Assembly: GCF_963169125.1 (NCBI RefSeq) | Contig: NC_084794.1 | Location: 90,317,018-90,381,017 of the forward strand | Direction of reading: 5' to 3' | DNA from: Humulus lupulus | Taxonomy: Eukaryota > Streptophyta > Magnoliopsida > Rosales > Cannabaceae | Length of the DNA: 64,000 nt | Shown here: positions 24,738 through 36,662 of the stretch, in pieces | Numbering within the stretch: position 1 is the stretch's first letter | Layout of the letters: each line of letters opens with the position of its first letter | Made by a program: the position numbers and the translations under genes | The notes under the pieces: generated by a model | Told to the model about the DNA's origin: nothing | Databases searched by the model: none | Seen by the model: the letters and a program-made list of their open reading frames with translations, nothing else

Positions 24738-26622
24738 ATGCAATTAATATCTTATGAGTTTCTTCATATTTTAAAACTTACAAAGATAGGAAGAAAATTC
24801 TACGCAACAATGGAGTTAGATATGAATAAGGCTTATCAACGGGTTGAGTAGACTTTTTTTTTTTTGGAGAGAATGTTACTTAAGTAGGGTTTCATGCCTC
24901 AATGGGTAAACAAACTAATGAAATGTGTAACTTTGGTGCGGTATTCGTTTCAAATAAATGGTTTAATATATGGTTAAGTGATCTTATTAAGAGGTTTAAG
25001 ACAACCGGATCCCCTTTCACCTTATTTGTGTCTGGTTTGTGCATAAGGATTTTCAGCCTTAATTCGACAAGCAGAAAGAAGGCAGGACATTCTAGGACTA
25101 AGAATTGCTACTAATGCTCCATCCATTACTCATATCTTCTTTGTTGATGAAAGTCTTGTCATTGTTCAAGCAACTAAAAATGTATTACAACCTATTCAAA
25201 ACATTTTTCTTTATACTCGGGATGTTCATGATTGGTACAGTCGAACCTTTTATATGAAATTAAAATTAAGACATAATAATAAGTTTGTATTAGTATAACT
25301 TTCTAAATTAGATCTAGGAATGTAGATTAAAATACTTAAGTTTTAATAGATTATTATAGTAATTATCTTTCTTTCTGGGCACATGATCAATTTTATTAAG
25401 TCTTTGTTATACTTCTCTCCAAATACCCCCGGAAGAGGTTTACACTTTCTATACATCCTACAAAACATGTAAATGAGTGAGGAAATAGAAACATATTTGG
25501 GGTTACATATGTTGGGTGGTAGGAACAAGAGAGTTTGTTTAACTCAATAAAAGATAAAGTTTGGATGTGTTTACACACTTGGCACTTAGAGCTCTTTTCT
25601 CAAGTAGGTAAAGAAATTCTCCCAAAATATTTTGTTCAAGTTATGTCAACATATCTTATGTCGTGCTTTCAAATTCTAGAAGGACTGTGTCAAGAAATTG
25701 AAAGGTTACAGGCACGATATTTTTGTGGATCTATAAGTTCAAAAAATAAAATTCATTGGTTGACCTAGCATAAGATGTGTAGACCAATAATTGAAGGTGG
25801 ATAAGGCTTTAGAGATTTCCTTCAGTATAATCAGACATTATTAGCAAATCAGGCTTGGCGCATACTAATAAATCATTCATCCCTCATTGCACAAATGCTT
25901 AAGGCAAGGTACTACAAAAATTCAAGTATTTTAGAGGCTAGAGAAGGTCAGTACCCATCTCTGACATGACATGACATCATTTAGAGTAAGGACCTTTTAT
26001 GAAAGGGGTTGATATGGTGTATAGGTAATGAAATGGAAACAATGGTCCTTAATGATCCATGGATACCAAGATCTCCATCGTTCCTCCCTAGTACAGTTAA
26101 CATATCTAATCCACTTAGAGTCAATGACCTCATAGAATCCCCTTGATCATGGAATATAATACTAGTACAACAGGTAGTAATGCCCTAGATTCCCACCACA
26201 TCTTAGCCATACCTTTAACATTATTTGAGCATCCAGATTCATGGCATTGGCATTATACAAACCTTGGGAATTATTTAGTCAAAAGTGGGTACAATTTGGC
26301 TATAGCTATTGAAAGTTCATTTCCCTCCCCTTCTAGTGAAGAGTTATCAAAGTGGTGGGAATCATTTTGGAGAATTAAAATACCACATAAGATTTTGGAA
26401 TTTTCATGGAAAGGGTTTTACAAAATATTTCCCACTCTTAGGGGTTGACATCGTTGCAATATCTCTGCCCTTAGTGTTTGTTTGCTATGTGGTTTTGGAG
26501 AGGATTTTAATGCACTATTTTCAGATATCCTTTTCAAAAAAAAAAATATGGGAATTTTTGGATTACCCTTTTATGTTACACAAAAAAGAGAACATATCCT
26601 TTATTTAACTCAAAGTTGGACA

Positions 26623-27301
26623 TGATGATGTGCCACATAAAAATAACACGTGGTAGGGCTAGGTATTGAACTAGTATGTGCTGGTCGTTTCCGATCAAGG
26701 GCGGCAGAAAGATTTGTTTTAGTCAAGTAACAAGATGGAAAGTTTCACTTGCAGATCATTGCTTGAAGGGTGCCTGGTCGACAACAAGGATCTGCTTGAT
26801 AGTGTATTGGTAATATAGCTCACTCGAAGAGAGCTCCTGCTTGAAGGACACCTAGTCAACCAGAATGACTCGAATCTTAGGGGATATTTATGTAACTGAT
26901 AATTAAATGTATTCTTTATATTCTTTTATTGTGTATCCAGTTGCAACAAGCCCACATTATGCGTGTAGGGCCTATTTCATGCTTGTAAGGCCCATGACCC
27001 ACTAAGAGACTCTTTAAATAGAGATCTCTCATAGTCATTCGCTCTCAGGCACACTTTACATACAAAATCCCTATCGAATTGTATTCTCTCTCTGGCTTAG
27101 GAAACTCAATTGAATCTTGTTCTTCTATTCTTAAGATTGAGACCTTTTTTATTAATAAAAGTGCAAGTGGACGTAAGTCATTACAAATTCTTGGGGCCGA
27201 ACCACTATAACTTTTTTGTGTTGTTTACTTGAATTAAACTCATTTATTACTTACTGTCGTTCAATTTGACTCAGTGTCGTATATCAAAACACTGGTCAAC
27301 A
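26623..27301 (+). mobile_element. Tat-like 5' LTR
   Basis: It starts TGATGATGTGCCAC and ends ACTGGTCAACA, just before TTTTGGTGCTTTCGTTGAGA, the PBS-type sequence seen in plant Tat elements. A TATA-like CTTTAAATAGAG lies near 27011, and TTATTAATAAAAG near 27150 may be a polyadenylation region. The left border is inferred from the TG...CA rule and the end of the LINE reading. Confidence 0.65.
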
Positions 27302-27360
27302 TTTTGGTGCTTTCGTTGAGAGCTAAACTCAAGGAAATTTCAATTCACTAATCTAAATCA

Positions 27361-28506
27361 ATGGTTATAACCACTAGAAACCAAAGTCAGGAACCACAAG
27401 GGGGAAACTGGACTACTAGACCACATGACCGCCCCTCGAGCAGTCAATTCCCCCCTCTCTATCCTGGACAGCAGGTCCCTTCGCCTGGAAATCTACCTCC
27501 ACATGGAGCAATGGGTCATGATGAGCCCCATGTGGATTTAGGGGAAGATCTTAACCCCTAACATTGAACAACGGAAGGAAGTCATGTGAAAAATGCATGA
27601 GCATTTAGTTGCCATGCATGAGAATTGGGGAGCGGCCCAAGAGGCTGTAGCTGAAGCACTCAACAAGCAAAGACAAGACTTTTAGTCTTGGATGGATCAG
27701 CAACAACGAGCCCTTGAAGCTTGACAAGAAGAAGTTGATCGTCATAATAATGACGTAGCAAGGTTACTGGAAGTTGTCTTACAACAAACTCGAGCTACGG
27801 AAAATAGACTAGTGAATCCCCAACTTGAGGACACTGGCTGAGTAAATGTTGAGACTCAAAGGCCAACAGGTCGGGTCCCAGAACCCACTCAACCAACAAG
27901 ATCTTGGGATCATGTGGTTCTTTCCTGGTGCCAAATCGGAGCAATCGCTCCAATAGAGAGTACCGACTAGTACAACCAAACCAGATACCTTAAGATGAAT
28001 AGGTTTTACCTGATCCTGGTCGAGATCAATGCTATAACATGCAAGTCTCTGGTGAGAGGAGGCCTGTTAATGAACAACTCAGGCACTCAACCTCAAGAGG
28101 AGGGAATCCTCGTAACTAGAAAAACCATTTTTTTGGACAGTCGTTCCAAAGAGGAAATCCTCCTCACTAGCAAAATCCATGCGCTGGTCAGCCCTTCCGA
28201 CAACCAAGATATGAGCAACCAAAGTTTTTGAATCGAGGATAGTACCTCGATGAAACCCCTCAGGGGGGCATAACCATGGTCATCCTCCAAGAAGATATCA
28301 ATGAAGAAATAAACAAGAAGTGAGTAGTAGTTATCGATCATCCTACCTAGATGGCTATGATGATGATGATGGAGACAATAGATACTACCAACCTCAAAAT
28401 GATCAACACTACAATGATCGTGGCAATAAGGAGCAACCTAGAGGAAAAATTGTTCCTTCAAGCCCACCTGGGCCACTGAACATTCATGCTCATGAAAATG
28501 TGTAGC
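27361..28506 (+). pseudogene. Tat-like gag, N-terminal part
   Basis: It starts MVITTRNQSQEPQGGNW, typical of Tat gag leaders (M-V-T-T-R...). After 66 codons the frame closes, and the rest is readable only in pieces across stops, ending in PPGPLNIHAHENV just before the Athila-like LTR at 28507. The Asp-rich stretch DGYDDDDGDNRYY is at about 28350-28385. The remaining gag is lost at the interruption, and only the C-terminal part reappears at 36663. Confidence 0.65.
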
Positions 28507-29818
28507 TGATAAAGTAGTTTTTATAGTATTTTAAAGGGTTATTTTATGGAGTTTTTGAATTTATTTAGTTATTTTTTGTTCAGTATGACGTTTTGTTGCT
28601 TGTGTTTGATAATATTTCAGATTTATGGGAAGTAAATGATAAATGACTGCGTTTGGCTTCAAAAGAAGAATTTGTTGAAAAAAAGACATTTATGCTGCGG
28701 CGCTTGGACTTAGAGCAGCGGAGCTGCGATTAGACATAGAGGCCAAAGCATTAGAAATATTAGAGCCACGACGCTATTGGTTGGGGAATTTGAGCCGTAG
28801 CGAAGGCATATTAGAGTCGCGACACTTGAACAGTCAGAGACGGGGCTTATTCCAGTATTTGGACACGGGACGCGACGCCTCATTATAGAGTCGCGACGCC
28901 TGAGTGGTCAATTTGGAGAATAGGGTATTTTTACGCAGGGGAAAAAGTGGAATTTCACGTCCAAAGCACATATTACTATTTAATCATCATTATGACGATT
29001 TCTGGAGGCAGATGCCTAAGGAGGAGACTAGAAGAACACACTGAGGATGAAAAATCTTCGAGATCAACTAGTCTATCATTCTATTTCATTGTTTACTTTT
29101 ACTGTCTGGATTAGTGATATTGATATTTGGTTTAATGGATTTTACTATGTTTAGCATGAACTAATTTCTTATTTAGGATGTTAATGGATTCTCTTGAAAC
29201 CTTATGATTATTTAATGAAGTTTTTAAGATTTTCCTATCAATATTGTGAATTATTTGTCTTGTGCTTAATGCGTGATTATTTGGCCACAAATTGCATGAT
29301 TTATATGATTTCAACCTGCGATCTGAGAAGTGAAGGATAAATATGCTATAGTCAAATAATCGTAGATTTATATTGGACGAGAGTAGCTGTATGATCTGTG
29401 TAGCTTAGGGATTACGTGTTTAATGCCTGCAATATGTTAGTTTACCACAGAGATGTAGAAGATTTCTTGTTGTAGAGAATTATAAGTCCTAGTAAGAATA
29501 TAATCTATAATTGTAATCCGCTATCACAATAGAAATTTGAGTTCTTAAATTCGCATTAGAGAAACATAGGTGGATAGTTGATGGAGTAAATAACCCTAAT
29601 TTTTAATCCATTGAATTAATATTTAGTTTTGAGTTCTCCATTGTTTTATTTTATTGTTTTAGTGTTTAGTTTTATAAATTTAGAATCTATTAATTGTCAA
29701 TCAATTAGAATAAAAAAATAAGTGTTGGTAATTAGTAATAGTCCTTGTGGGAACGATACTTTACTTACTGATTTATTACTTGTTACAATTACGTGCACTT
29801 GCGTGTTCAAAATTATCA
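28507..29818 (+). mobile_element. Athila-like 5' LTR
   Basis: TGATAAAGTAG...AAAATTATCA gives inverted ends TGATA/TATCA over 1312 bp. The end region (CTTGTGGGAACGATACT, GTGCACTTGCG) is typical of Athila LTRs. A block at 28685-28910 repeats AGTCGCGACGCC/GCGCT-like words. No gene is present in it. Confidence 0.75.
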
Positions 29819-29826
29819 CAAGTTTT

Positions 29827-29843
29827 TGGTCCAATTCCGGGGA
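29827..29843 (+). promoter_or_regulatory. Athila-like primer binding site, decayed
   Basis: TGGTCCAATTCCGGGGA resembles the Athila consensus TGGCGCCGTTGCCGGGGA (complement of tRNA-Asp). The differences include lost CG dinucleotides, consistent with C-to-T decay. It lies 8 nt after the LTR end. Confidence 0.6.
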
Positions 29844-30433
29844 CTATATTATTAATATCAATATAGTTGATTTTTATTCTAAATTGGTTTTTATTTCTAG
29901 TACTCATTTGGTTTGTGGCTATATTGTGTTTCAAGAATTATTGGTATATGCGACGAAGTAAACAAAATGAACTCATACCAGTAGATCTTGAAATTGAAAG
30001 AACGTGCAGACAAAACCGAAAGATAAAGAAAATGATGGATTTTTCCATGGCTGAGAATCAAGGAAATGCAGCAAAAAATGCTGCTAATGTTAATAATATC
30101 CCAAATATTGCAGAGGTTCTAGTGGAACGAGGACCAAGGACGCTTAGAGACTATGTACTTCCTACTGTCACAAGAGTGCATTCATGCATCAGACACCCCA
30201 CTATTGCTACAAATAATTTTGAGATCAAGCCAACAATATTACAAATGGTGCAGTCTACTGTTCAGTTTGGGGGGTTTCCTACAGAAGATCCTAATTTTCA
30301 CACAGCCAATTTCTTAGAGCTATGTGCAACATTTAAGATGAATGGGGTGAGTGACGATGCAATTAGACTTAGATTACTCCCATTTTCTCTAAGAGACCGA
30401 GTAAAGAGTTGGCTAATTTCGTTGCAAGCTAAT

Positions 30434-33060
30434 TGTAACGCCCCAAACTCCAGGGACCGTTACGGTGTGCCTTATAAACAGTGCTAAACTCGCTAATCGA
30501 GTCATTTGGCCAAAATCGTGTATCTAAGTATGATTAGCAGTTTAGGGATTAAAAATTTTGGTTGAGATGTAACGTTTCATTAGAACATTTACTATATACA
30601 TTGGGAGCCCAAAAATATAATTTAAAGGTCTATTACAAGAAAATATTTACAACCAACCGATCTAAGCGGCAAAATAGGGTTTAACCCTAGTTCCTCTTCA
30701 AACCTCGGCCGTGGTGGTCAAGTAGCTGCATATGTACACATCGCCACCTAAGCTCTCCAACTCAAGGATGGTCCAGCTTTCTTTTGCCTTTACCTGCACC
30801 ACATAGCACCCGTGAGCCGAAGCCCAGCAAAAAAACTCAATATGCCCATGAACAGTAATAACATGTCATCAAATCATAAGGCACACACCTAGCAGATATA
30901 GCCCTATTCAAGCAGGCAAATGAATTCACGTATTGTTGAGTATAACACATCAACCAATGATCATAATAATCATCTAGGGCTTTTAGCCCTAAATAGAAGA
31001 GTGACAGTTGTAATAGTCACTAAGGTGGGTTTATTCCCAATAGCCATGTGACGATAGGGTCACCGGGGCTTTATAGATAGGTGAGCATTTCACTAGCTTA
31101 AACAGGATATGTGCATGATGACTAGTCACCAACATAACCTTCCTCATGACCATAAATTCATAACCATGGAACTCTGTTCCCTAGCCATGTGACAAGCAGT
31201 CACCTAGGCCTTAGGCCCTGGCTCTGAGTAACTAGCTTAGACTAGTCAAGCGCTTATAAGATTCATCGACCTTAGGGTCGGTCCAGCGTTAATGCCCTAG
31301 AGTCATTCAACGCTGATATCGATTAGATCTAATCTTTTAATTGGCCCTGCGTTCATGACGTTGTGCCGTTCTTGGCAGTTAGGTCTGTGATACTTGACCA
31401 GTGCCGACCCTGACTAGTCAGTGCCATACACAAGTAAGCAATGCCACCAAACATATATAATATGTCAAATATCCAAATACAGGGCATTCAGGATGCTTAC
31501 TCAATAATTACTAGCACAATTAGGATCATGCATAAACACAAAGGCTCAAGCTTTAAACAATCTCATACTCAATATTCATAGCATGCCCTAATCACATGTT
31601 TCTCGTGCATTACATGCATCACATTTAGACATCCAACATGCATCAAGAATAACCACGCATGTCACATATACACAGGGTGCAGTTTTCTTACCTCAGGTTC
31701 GAGCAAGAATTAGTAAAAGCACAACCCTTGAGAACGATCAATCCTTCGATCCTTTAGCGGTCACCTAGTCATAACCAAATATGGAATCCCATCAATAAAA
31801 TAAATCATAAAAAGGTTTTTAATCTATTACCACACTCCTAGGATCCATCCCACACTCTCGGAACTCTCAATCTACCCAAACGGGGTAAAGGAACCAACCC
31901 CCGAGCCTTAAAAGTCATCCCGAACCCTAAAAATAGGTTGCTGGAAAAAGCACTAGCGCTGAGGTGCTGCCTAGTGGCACTGGGGCGCTGCCCCAAAGTC
32001 AGAGAAGCCCAGAAGCTACCCTGCCTAGCGCTGGGGCATCAGGAATGGCGCTGGGGCGCCATCAGCAAACCAAAGAAAATTCTGGTCTTCTCCCCTGTGA
32101 TTTCCCTTGAAAACCAAACCTCCAAACCAATCCCAAACATCATCAACACATCAAATTCAACCCCAAAACTTCATCTACAACACACCCTCATCAAAACCCA
32201 AGCAACCAAACTTAAGAACTTCCACTAATTCCCAACTAACACATCAAAATCCTCAACTGAAAACTTATTAGGAAAAACAGGGTATAGCTTAAATTCATAG
32301 ATGTAATCTTACCTCAAGCTTAATTTAGACCCCCTTCAATGGATGAACTAAGTTTCTAAGCTCCCACCTTTGATCTCGTAGCTTGGTTCTTCAATTTGAG
32401 GTAAAAAATCAGAAAAGGAAAAGAAGAGGAGGAGAGGTACGGGAGAGAAAGAGATGAGGATGAGGATGCTATGTTTTTCTCTAACATTCTACAGTCCATG
32501 AGTTGATATATAGCTTGGGGGTGAAAAGACCATTTTGCCCCTAGGTCAAATAAAAGCTTCTAAAGACCCCCAAGGGTAAAAACGTCATTTCCCGCCTATC
32601 TCGTTAATTATAATTAATACCCTCCAATTCCCACTGTTCTCAATATTCTCAAATACCAATAATTCATATCCCATTACCCTCTAATTCCCGGCAACATTCT
32701 AATCACCAAATTATCCAGAGACTCACTCCGAGCCCCGAACTTAATCTTCTTATGACTAGACCGAAAACTTGCATTCCATGATCGTCTCATGCCGAATGGC
32801 TCGAACCAATCCACATATAATGTGGTATTATTTATAATTCACCCACATGCATGAAAATACCCAATCACGCCCTCAACAGGCCAAATTACCAAAATGCCCT
32901 TATAATTAAATGTGGACCCATATGCATGCATTTATCATCATATAATAATATAATTCACATAAACATGCATATAATCACTAAATATCATAATAAATAAATT
33001 ATGGCCCTCCCGACCTCCTAATCAAGGTCCTAAACCTTATTAGGAAATTTTGGGCATTAC
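30434..33060 (-). mobile_element. Tekay-like element B 3' LTR (2627 bp)
   Basis: Minus strand TGTAATGCCC...GGGGCGTTACA. The purine-rich AAGGAGGGGATAGT (33061-33075 region) directly precedes it in the sense direction. A GCGCT/GGGGCGC-rich block at 31950-32060 occupies the position of the GCGCTATAGCGC block in the LTR at 1-1547. A TATA-like CTATATATCAA is near 32500. No gene is present in it. Confidence 0.85.
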
Positions 33061-35500
33061 AACTATCCCCTCCTTACAGAAATTTCGTCATCAAAATTTA
33101 TCTATACAGCCAGGAATAAGAATTCCGCACGATTAACTCCAATTTCCCAGGTCATTCCCTCAACCTCACTGTTTCTGCAACATACCCTAACTCAAGGTAC
33201 ACTTTTCTCCTCAGAACCTTATTCTTTCTGTCTCACATCTGGACTGGCCATTCCTTACAAGATAACTTAGCCTTAATTCCCAGATTCATATAACTCAACT
33301 CATGAGTTTCCTTTAACTCATGTCCACTGTATGGAAGTACATAACACACTGTATACAGTTGACAGTGCCAAAAAAAAGGTTGATCCAAAATCAACCTGAC
33401 CAGTCCTATCCATAATTCAAACTGTCAAATAATCCAGGATTCAAAGTGTTAAATTACTCTAGGGCTCAACTTGCCCCTATCTCCTCACCCTTTTCCATGG
33501 TGATACTTTTATGGAAGATACAATCTTCTACCTGGAACTCCATGATTCCTACTTTTCAATTCAGTAAAACTTTTCCATTTACTCTGAGAAGTGAGCATCC
33601 AAGCTTCAACCTCTGATAATCTCAATAGTCCCCTGAACCACCTCAGGATCCAGATATATATATATTAATTCACTCATCTTATAAGATGTTCTTCCAATAA
33701 TAATTGGATAACCCTCTCTCTCTGATTTACCATCAGTCTGAGAGTAATAAACTGTACTGAATTTCTTCTATATATTCATCGCCTTCCTTAACCCTTCCAA
33801 AACCTAGAAGTCGCAATAGATTCTTCATTTGATAAGATAGACCTTGAGTTTCATGAAGGCACTCTATTTTTTTCACATAGAGATTTTAATACTGATCAAC
33901 TGTACTATTTACATATCCTTACTAATAAAAGTGAACTCACTTGGATAAACTGGTCCACAATGACCCAATGTCAATTCACACTAACCCACTAACCTGGGCA
34001 ATCCCACCGCGAAGCCCATCGCGATGTCCTCTTATTTCCATTATGAAATACTCAAAGGCTACAATGGCCTCACCAATTTCTGACACTCTGATCTGACCTG
34101 CTATCTGGCTAAGAACTTTACCACGCATTCCATTACATCCCTCTCCATCTCAGGCCACCACTATAAATCTTTCGTATCCTATTACATTTCCATGATGCCT
34201 AAATGAAGAGAATAGAAGAATAACATGAGATTCATCCAAAATCTCCCAATTAATCTCAGTTTCCATCGGATTCCAAATCCGACCCTATACCACAATAAAT
34301 TCATATCTGATACTACACAACTCTTAGCTGATTCAGCTAAGACTTTCCATTCAATATTTCTTATATGTGGTTCACTTAGTCATCTTTCCTTTTTATCCTT
34401 TCCGAAATGATAATCTCAAACATAAAACTGGCCACCTGACCCACTAGAAACTCTACTCTAGTTCTGGTCAGATCCTTTAACCAACATATTGCATAGGCAA
34501 TTACTTTTCTCTGTCACCGAGATGTCATAACGACCTACTAACTGGTTCTGATCTGCAAGAAGACTCAGAACTATTTCCCAAGGCACCTATAATATCTTTA
34601 CCACCCAAGGAAACTCTTGCCTTCTGAGGCGTTCCTTGACCTTGGCAAATCTCCACAGAGAAAATACCACAATACCATCATTCAAGACGATCACAGATCC
34701 CATTCAAATAAACCTTTGAATGCTCTATCCATCTAATTCATCAAGATAACTCAATATTAGTCAAACTGTCAAATCATCACTCAGCACTCCCAGTGCCCTT
34801 ATCTATTATAATAGTCTTCTGATCAACCTTCTCCCTGGTCTCTAACTGGTGCTAACCAGATCCAAGATCCACCTTGGAGAATACCATCTTACTCACTAAT
34901 TGAGTCTTTAATTCTTACAATTCCGCTGAGCCATTCAACACAGTGCCTTAAAACCTGAATCTATTCCTGGCACCAATCCAATCACCACACTATCTCTCCA
35001 TATAAAAGAACCCTGGAAATTCCCCTGGAAGCACATCCAGAACTCACAGACTAATCCAGTCTGTCCTAATCCCACTGGTACAATCTAAGTGATATCCACC
35101 ACACTAGCTAAGAGTTCTATACACAGTGCCAGCTGCCCTAAGGCTTTCCACTCTCAAGCCCAAGAGTTACTATACTTTCCTTGCCATTTAAAATCGCCCC
35201 ACACTTGGCTAACCAATCCATACCCTGGCTCAAACCAAAACCAGTTAGTCATAACCAACTCATGAAAACCACTGACGAGTCCTTTCCACAATAATTCACC
35301 TGATCTCTTCAATTACCAATACAGTATCACTTTTTCATCATAACATAACCATATGACTTATATAGCAACTTTATGCCTCTCTATATGCAACAAATAAAGA
35401 ACAGCATGGCACCAAAACCAATCAACATAACTTAGAAATCAGAACTAGAAAATTGACCTGCCACCCCTGAGGAACTAGTCTCAGTCTCAGACTCTGACTG
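33061..35500 (-). pseudogene. Element B pol remains
   Basis: This is heavily mutated minus-strand Gypsy pol. Only patches are readable, for example integrase zinc-finger and following sequence around 34000-34200 and short protease/reverse transcriptase-like words further up. At 2.4 kb it is clearly shorter than the about 4 kb expected, so it has internal deletions as well as point decay. No usable frame remains. Confidence 0.6.
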
Positions 35501-36175
35501 CCCCGGAATAAACAGTCGAGTTGGAATCGAGCTGTCTATCCCATTTTGCTCTTCCTCTCTTAGCCTTGGGCAATCCTTCTTGAAGTGCCCAACCATGTCA
35601 CATAAGAAACATGACCTTGCTCAGAATTCTCCCAAATGATGCCTCCTGCACCGAGCGCATTCTGGGTAAGTCTTCCAGCTCTTCTTCTTGCTTGCTCTAA
35701 TAATTGAAGATACCACTATCTGAGCTCCGTGCTCCCTAACACTCTTCTTCTCATCTTTTATGCTCTCAACAACAAGAGCCTTCTCTACCACTTAAGCATA
35801 GGTAGAGACTTCATGCACCAAGGCAGCTCTAATTCCCTGAGCTATTCCAAGATTCAATCCCTGAACAAACCTTTCCTTCCGAGCTACATCTGTGGGTACC
35901 ATGTCTAAAGCAAACTTGGCCAACCCATAAAATCTACTAACATACTCAGTTACTGATGCATTACCCTGAACGAGATTCAGAAACTCATTCATCTTAGCAT
36001 TCTTAGCTGCATCACAATAATATCTTTCATTAAACAGCTGCCTAAATTCTTTCCAATCCATCACAACTATATCTCGTGTCTGGGACACTACTTCCCACCA
36101 CGTTTGGGCATCATCCCACAAAACAAATGTCGCACAAGCCACCCTATAATTAAATGTGGACCCATATGCATCCAT
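35501..36175 (-). pseudogene. Element B gag, fused to LTR fragment
   Basis: The frame opens at 36175, and its first residues (MDAYGST...) come from the LTR fragment. From about 36142 it is Tekay gag: ATFVLWDDAQTWWEVVSQT, MNEFLNLVQGNASVTEYVSR, FYGLAKFALDMVPTD. After the frame ends at 35792 a zinc-knuckle-like C-F-L-C-D-M-V-G-H-F-K-K-D-C is readable near 35570-35610. The 96-kDa-type polyprotein is gone. Confidence 0.75.
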
Positions 36176-36662
36176 TTATCATCGTATAATAATATAATTC
36201 ACATAAACATGCATATAATCATTAAATATCATAATAAATAAATTATGGCCCTCCCGGCCTCCTAATCAAGGTCCTAAACCTTATTAGGAAATTTTGGGCA
36301 TTACAATAATTCTATCACGACATGGGAGTAGTTAGCCCAAAAGTTCTTAGCAAAGTTTTTCCCTCCAACAAAAGTTACAAAATTGAGGGGGAAATTAATA
36401 ATTTCTACCGGACGAAAGGGAAATCGTTGTATGATGCATGGGAAATTTAAAGAGTTGTTAAAAAAATGCCCACATCATGATATAGAGAAGTGGATGATAG
36501 TCCATAACTTTTATAATGGGTTGAATCATACTGCTCATACCATAATAGATGCTGCAACATGAGGTGCGTTCATGAGAAAAAATGCTAATGAAGCATGTGA
36601 ATTGGTAGAGGAGATGGCAATGAATAACTACCAGTGGCCAACTAAAAGGGGACAACCAAAGA

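Larger units (their letters stand above)
22463..26622 (+). pseudogene. L1-type LINE reverse transcriptase ORF2, interrupted
   Basis: The 5' part is missing. Visible are KTLGLNGMSALF (the A/D-K-x-PG-DG region), a VTLIPKV block, GRLIMDNA, then after the solo LTR LDMNKAYQRVEW (usually LDMSKAYDRVEW), LRQPDPLSPYLF (usually GDPLSPYLF), FFVDESLV (usually F-ADD), then QVMSTYLMSCFQILEGLCQEIE, and a zf-RVT-like end (WHYTNLGNYLVKSGYNLA, WWESFWRIKIPHK). Stops, shifts and loss of catalytic Asp show it is dead. It is cut by a solo Tekay LTR at 22819-24737 and ends where a Tat LTR begins at 26623. No poly-A tail is seen. Confidence 0.85.
30434..36305 (-). mobile_element. Tekay-like element B, internally deleted
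   Basis: 3' LTR 30434-33060, internal remains 33061-36142, and only the first 163 bp of the 5' LTR (36143-36305). Outer ends are TGTAACGCC and GGGCATTACA. Flanks CTAAT (30429-30433) and ATAAT (36306-36310) match at 4 of 5 bases and look like a decayed duplication. A deletion removed most of the 5' LTR, the PBS, the leader and the gag start. It is the same family as the LTR at 1-1547. Confidence 0.88.
28507..36662 (+). mobile_element. Athila-like element fragment inserted in Tat element
   Basis: It comprises a 5' LTR (28507-29818), PBS, and gag split by the Tekay insertion at 30434-36305. Gag ends at KRGQPKK near 36662, and the next bases are already Tat (GPAVVGILDAPAQP in another frame). Its pol and 3' LTR are therefore deleted, and no target duplication can be checked. 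Confidence 0.8.
29948..36662 (+). pseudogene. Athila-like gag split by Tekay insertion
   Basis: It starts [19 protein letters not shown] and runs through the retrotransposon gag core ([53 protein letters not shown]) to SWLISLQAN at 30433. It resumes at 36306 with the expected continuation (KFFPPTKVTK, FKELLKKCPHHDIEKWMIVH, EEMAMNNYQWPTKRGQPKK) across a frameshift and stops. An earlier in-frame ATG at 29867 lies in the leader and is less like known gag starts. The only interruption of homology is the 5.87-kb Tekay element, which proves the nesting order. Confidence 0.85.

Noticed and set aside
28320..28505. Asp-rich frame (MSSSYRSSYLDGYDDDD...) as a separate acidic protein
   Set aside because: It is a surviving piece of Tat gag ending in the family's PPGPLNIHAHENV, not an independent gene.
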